A DNA stretch of 64,000 bases, taken from positions 117,028,921 to 117,092,920 of the forward strand of contig CM035160.1 in the NCBI GenBank assembly GCA_020205615.1. Direction: 5' to 3'. Source of the stretch: Panax quinquefolius. Lineage: Eukaryota; Streptophyta; Magnoliopsida; Apiales; Araliaceae. Under the pieces are notes generated by a model. The model saw only the letters and a program-made list of their open reading frames with translations, was not told the DNA's origin and ran no database searches. Position numbers and translations under genes: made by a program. Shown here piece by piece: positions 59,217 through 64,000 of the stretch (positions within the stretch are counted from its first letter, which is position 1; each line of letters begins with the position of its first letter).

Positions 59217-59654
59217 TTTTCTGGGTTACCCAGAAAACAAGAACAGCTCGACTAATCACTTTTGGGCTTCCACAACTTGCTTTTGGTGTTATGTTTTTGT
59301 GATATATAAGCTGCAGTGTGTAGTCAGTATGTACATAAAGAGATCTAACACAAAATATCAACTAAAAATCAACAGAAGCAATAGATCTGGACCGGTCAAT
59401 GCATGTAAGAAACTGTGTTCTTAGATTTTCTAGGTTACCCAGAAAATCATTTTTGTGCTTGACCCAGCTAGTTTGACCGGTCACTAAATCCAGTATATTT
59501 GATATATAAAGGTTATAAAAACATGAATCAACCGTTAACATAACATACTACAATATTGTTTCAACAACAAACTCAAAACAGCTACAACCTGACAGATCCA
59601 AGGCCAACAAATACTTGTCAGACGCTTGTTCTCGGTTTCTGGGCTACCCAGAAA
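59217..59654. repeat. Three ~20 bp palindromes about 207 bp apart
   Basis: TTTTCTGGGTTACCCAGAAAA lies at 59217-59237, ATTTTCTAGGTTACCCAGAAAAT-like sequence at 59425-59447, and TTTCTGGGCTACCCAGAAA at 59636-59654. GACCGGTCA-type palindromes sit between them (59390, 59475, 59688). Flanks such as TGTCAGAC recur, so this is a diverged ~210 bp tandem repeat. Confidence 0.75.
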
Positions 59655-60379
59655 TAGCCCGATCAATGCCGGTCAACGATCTTTGACCGGTTATAACTTA
59701 TAATATAGACATCCAATGACCCTGATTCCACTTGCAGACTAAATAACACATACACGACTACAACTACAAACTTTCAAAACACAAAAATCTTTACAGATCA
59801 CAGAGATATAAGGACTGACATTCGTTGTCAGAAGACAAATTTATTTTTCCAGATTTTGTAAAATGCCTAGTCCGAGTCTCTAGATGTTATGGATCTAACA
59901 TCTAGCAACCCAGATCATCATTAGACACTATAAACAATATAGTTTAATAATCAAACTTAACATCTAACACAGAATTTATGGACATAAATTAAGCTAGGGT
60001 TTTATACCTTCTATGATTAATTTCTGATTTTTGGCTTTTGATTTGATTATGGGATTTCGTGGGGCTTTGTTTGTGACTAAAATTCCTTGAAATTTTCATG
60101 GGCTTGGGTTGAGTGAAAAGGTTTTGAGTGTTTAGTGCAAAAATGGCTAACAAATGCAAGCTTCTCTCTCACAATCTATTTATAGACATACAAGATGCAT
60201 GAATGGCTGATTTAAGTGGCTTGTTGCTCGAGTTTTGTAAGTCAAGGGAGTTGTTGAGTTTGGTGAACAACCCCTCCTAATGTCAAACCCTACTAGTTAG
60301 CCAAAATAATACAACTAGGGGCAAAATGGTCATTTGATAAATCATTTTAATGGCAATTTTGTAACTTGTCAAACCCTTA

Positions 60380-61110
60380 GGGTTTAACCCTTAGGTTTAG
60401 CACAAATTGAATGATTTAGCAATTAGGGTTTGCATAAAAAATAAAATGAAATAATAAATAAATAAATTTTAGTTTCTTAAATTTTGAAATTAGGGTTTTC
60501 TAATTATGATTAATTATCTAATCACACTATACATGAACATTAGTGTTGTAGTGTCCACTAATTAGCATTTAGCTTACAATTAATAAATTAGGGTTAACAA
60601 ATTAGCAAATTATGGTTACTAATTTTAGATTTAGGGTTTCTAGTTAATTAGGGTTTCCAATTTTTGTTACGGTTTTCCTAATTAACCAATATAATTCTAA
60701 TACTTGTAAATTAATCACCTTAACACAATTACTAATAATCTCACACTCTAAATTGAGTTTCCAATTTAGGGTTTTCACATTTAAAAAATTAGGGTTTTCA
60801 AAATATTAATTAGGGTTTCTAATTTAGAATTTTATAATTAGGGTTTTCTAAAGATTAGGGTTTCTAGATTTTTAATTAGGGTTTACCTAATTAATCTAGA
60901 ACATAAATTATATAACACAGTTATATAACAATCTTGTACTCTAAATTGGATCTCAAATTAGGGTTTAACATTATTACTAGGGTTTGGTCAAAATACACCG
61001 TAGTTGACCAACCATTATCAATACGGACATATAGTACATATTCATAGCACTAAAAAAATCAAAATATAATTAATATTATATTATTATTCTCATACCTTGA
61101 CAATAATCCA
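60380..61110. repeat. Telo-box-rich segment (TTAGGGTTT)
   Basis: At least twelve TTAGGGTTT or close variants occur in ~700 bp, nearly all in the same orientation, mostly as ATTAGGGTTT(C/T). This is not a TTTAGGG head-to-tail telomere array. Confidence 0.85.
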
Positions 61111-61515
61111 TAATTAGGGTTTGGATTCCATATCTGATTTATTCATCATATTTAACCTTAATAATTAAGGTAAAATAATTAACTTAATAATCTGTACTAA
61201 AATTCATATAATAAAATAATTATTATAATTATTCTAAAAATCACTTGAGATATTATTTAAATAATATATGATTATATTTTTATGGAAAATATTTAATAAA
61301 ACATTTCTATCTTAAAATTAATTATTATAAGAATATACTTTATAATAATCAATAATTTTAAAATAAATTTACTTGTAAATATTTATGTAATAATTATTTT
61401 TTTATTTACCACATAAATGCATATACACAATATCTTGTACAAATCCTCATCCTTAAAAAAAAAATTATACGCAAATTTTTTTATTTATTTATATAGAAAA
61501 TATCGGGTTGTTACA

Positions 61516-61731
61516 GTAATTCCCTTCCATGGAGCAATACGTAACAATACATGATCCCCAATATTAAATTTTACATCCTTTCGATGAAGATCTGCATAAC
61601 TCTTTTGTCGATCCTGTGCCATTTGTATACGTTGTCGAATGGTTTGGATCTTTTCTATAGTTATGCGTACCAATTTTCGTCCCAATAATGTTGCTTCTCC
61701 CACCTCATCCCAACATACTGGAGAGCGACAC
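61516..61731 (-). pseudogene. Integrase scrap (post-core to GPY/F region)
   Basis: 72 codons are readable from RSPVCWDEVGEATLLG to GDHVLLRIAPWKGI, nearly identical in sense to C (about 34520-34730). It is cut on both sides by LTR insertions: H at 61515 and a G-type LTR at 61732. It has no stop in frame. Confidence 0.88.
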
Positions 61732-62193
61732 TGTAACGACCACAAAATTCATACAATTTAATTCTCAACTTCGGTCGTTAATAATACATTCAACCTCTAA
61801 TTTTACATCATTAAACGATAATACAACCATTGAACTTTGCGGAATAATTAAAATTTTCTATTACAAACTATCCTCGTTCCCAAAACCTTCAACCTTTACA
61901 TCGAAATATCTCAGAATCATTTTAATACTACAATAGTTTACATTCGCAAAACAATATTACAATTCAACATTAATACATCATTCGAAACATTAGACATGGT
62001 TTACAAGAATAACAACTAAGCTAGGATATTAAATCTTCATTTATCACTTTTAATCCATAACAATCAAGTAGCACATAGCGTTACCTTAAATTCTTGAATC
62101 TGCAAAAATGGTCATTTGCAAGAATGAGCTCGACAGCTCGGTAAAATCTAACAGTTTTAATGCATCATGTAGCACATAATAACATGCTCAACA
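61732..62193 (-). repeat. G-type LTR, 3' part only
   Basis: TGTAACGACCAC at 61732 is the minus-strand LTR end GTGGTCGTTACA. The segment is homologous to the end of the G LTR (10660-10945), including the reversed GCTCA motif (62118-62130). It is cut at 62193 by the next LTR. Confidence 0.8.
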
Positions 62194-64000
62194 TGTGACG
62201 CCCCCAAAATAGGTATACATCACCTATTCTGAGTCGTCAAATACATTGTACAGAATACAAATACAACTTAATTATACAACTGTCGTGTAAAGTACGACAA
62301 AACATAAGCTGTGAGTTTTAATACAAATATTGTCGTCTAGACAATACACAAACTCAAATTCAATATTATTACATTTATTTTCCACTATTTCACTGAATAG
62401 TGAGGACTACTAATGCTATCATCACAATAAAAGTCACTCCGTTCCCGACTAGTCCCTCTTTACGTTCTCATTTCCTTAAGAGAACAAGAAAAGTAAAAAG
62501 GTGAGCTCAACTAGCCCAAAGAGGAAATATTATGATTAAGATAATGCGAGAATATATTATCGTTAGCCTTCAACGGTGTTAAAGCGATACAATATAACAA
62601 CCATCAAGTTTAAGCTGCATGATGAACAAGCAATCCATTAAAAGAGTCAAGTAGAGAATAAAATCTACTATCTTTTATGATTTAGAAGGTTTTTCATCAC
62701 TTTTATCATTTGGGACTCGACAATAAATAATCCACATCATCGAATCACCCCTGCACTACGGCCAAGGATATTCTTTAGTATCACGACCACAATTATCCAT
62801 GCACTACGGGCCAAGAATATTTGTGTATTCAATAATGGTCATGATCATGCCAACAACTGTCCATCAATGCACTACGAGCCAATGAGGACTTTTACCACAT
62901 CATTTGTAACATTACGGTCATGATTACACCGAATAATCCCTGGTCATAATCATACCAAGTCCATCTATGCACTATAGGCCACAGATGACTTTCAACAAAA
63001 TATAAACATGAGGATGATAACAATGATATAAGAATTTAATAAAACAAGTTCAAGAATTATTTTATCTAGGAACTAATAACGTCCAAATTGTCAACATGAT
63101 ACTTCTTTGTAGAGTAAAATTCAAGAATGCTAGGAAGAATATTTCCATGAAAAGATCTTAGATGAAGCTTAAATATCAAGGATATTCCACTAATTTCATG
63201 GAGTATAGAAGTCAAAACTTTAACCAACTAAGTATAATAAGGAATGGAATAATAAAAGAAATCACCAGGCATGCGATAGACCACACAGGTAGGTTATTCC
63301 AATAGAATAATAAATTACGAAATCAGTCCCGCCAGAAACGCATGCATGACGAGGATATTCAATAGAATAATAAAGAGGCGGAATCAAGTCCGGCAGAAAA
63401 CGCACTAAACAGGATATTCCAATGTAATAATAAAGGCGGAATTAGGTCCAGAGCATAGAACGCATGTATGTGAGGATATTCCAACAGAATAATAAAGGCG
63501 GAATCAGTCCGGCGTAAAACGCATATATACATGATGTTCAACAATGAATGATAAATAATGGAACTAGGTAAAGAAAACGCGCCTGAACATGGATGTTCCA
63601 AACAAAATAATAAAGAATGAAATAATGTAAGAATGTCACCAAGTATAGGGTAGCTGGCAGATATATCCAAGTTATTCCAATGAATAATAAAGAATGGAAT
63701 AACAGAAGTTCTCTTCATGGATAAGAAAGAAATAATACTCCCTACCTTAGAAAAATTAGATACTTGAATAGTGAGGTAGCACACTTCTCTTCTTCTTTCT
63801 ATAATTTCTCTCTATAATAATCGCTCTAAAGCTTTTGTGAATCGGTGAGAAATGAAGGAAGAATAAGCTTCTATTTATAGAAAAATATATTTTCGATAAT
63901 TGCACATTTTGGGGCTCAAAAAATTACAGTACAATACTTCCAACTTTTTCGTTATTTTTAATTTAGTCATGGAAGTATTATCAAACTTGCACCACCTCCC
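62194..64000 (-). repeat. B-class LTR, minus strand, running off the window
   Basis: TGTGACGCCCCCAAAATAGG at 62194 starts a sequence colinear with 14046-15850: reversed GCTCA motif (about 62503), GATTATGACC hairpins (62820-62960), reversed hairpin minisatellite (63240-63720), then ctatttata (63871). Whether it is solo or part of an element cannot be seen. Confidence 0.88.

Larger units (their letters stand above)
56606..61515 (-). mobile_element. Element H: LTR-like, very AT-rich sequence, unclassified
   Basis: The right end reads CGGGTTGTTACA at 61515, a minus-strand TGTAACAACCCG start common in plant Gypsy LTRs, inserted in integrase sequence. ctatttata (TATAAATAG on minus) at 60176-60184 would be a promoter. 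The GCTCA motif with TTTTCAGCT lies at 56773-56806, as near the 3' end of other LTRs. No coding domain, PBS or polypurine tract is seen. The left limit is set by LTR J, not by a recognised terminus. Short ORFs (57036-57314, 59101-59424) have no recognisable product. Most likely a single long LTR of another Gypsy family. Confidence 0.55.

Noticed and set aside
59101..59424. 107-codon ORF as a possible host gene
   Set aside because: It spans palindromic repeats, has no recognisable domain and no sign of exon structure, and lies in LTR-like sequence.
60380..61110. Interstitial telomere array
   Set aside because: TTAGGGTTT units are scattered with unrelated sequence between them rather than head-to-tail TTTAGGG.
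63359..63784. 141-codon minus-strand ORF rich in I, L, F and Y
   Set aside because: It runs through the hairpin minisatellite of a B-class LTR; similar chance frames occur in every copy (24279-24680, 31096-31416).

Overview
The window is plant nuclear DNA made almost entirely of LTR retrotransposons. It is AT-rich. The coding remnants are plant Ty3/Gypsy: a chromovirus-like gag with zinc knuckles, then aspartic protease, reverse transcriptase (RT), RNase H, integrase (IN) and a chromodomain-type tail. Primer-binding sites match the 3' end of initiator-Met tRNA. I see no host gene, tRNA, rRNA or CRISPR array. A pericentromeric or other heterochromatic setting is the natural inference; the species cannot be named from this sequence.

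Layout (my element names). F, minus strand, 1-7728: gag-pol cut by the window start, a leader ORF, and a 3.2 kb LTR. G, plus, 7729-10945: the 3' tail of an internal region plus a related LTR. 10946-11100 is a scrap of a second LTR class. A plus-strand LTR (11101-14045) then faces the minus-strand 3' LTR of element E (14046-17012), forming a ~5.9 kb inverted repeat. E runs 14046-21113. Element A (plus, 21114-49529) sits in the 5' LTR of E. Element C (minus, 22419-41214) sits in the 5' LTR of A. Element B1 (plus, 23344-32470) sits in the 3' LTR of C. The insertion order is therefore E, A, C, B1. To the right lie D (49530-53667, plus, 5' truncated), J (53668-56605, minus LTR with an internal duplication), H (56606-61515, minus LTR-like, very AT-rich), an integrase scrap (61516-61731), a G-type LTR scrap (61732-62193) and a minus-strand LTR (62194 to the window end).

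No element here can be autonomous. F keeps every domain up to the window edge in one frame but carries ten in-frame stops. C has a 469-codon open RNase H-integrase ORF whose catalytic residues are changed, and it lacks the RT core. A lacks most of gag and all of RT. D and E share the same three deletions (RT to RNase H, integrase core, chromodomain core), and B1 shares the first of them. This marks a non-autonomous lineage that must have been mobilised by enzymes supplied in trans.

Several patterns go beyond standard element annotation. A GCTCA..CCTTGC-like motif followed by a possible 3' splice acceptor occurs near the 3' end of every LTR class. A CCAAACAAG motif is phased at 43-49 bp in the F/A LTR upstream region. 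Hairpin minisatellites lie just downstream of the TATA box in B-class LTRs. The leader ORF of F precedes gag in a different frame. H contains a telo-box cluster, ~165 bp AT-rich repeats and three spaced palindromes.
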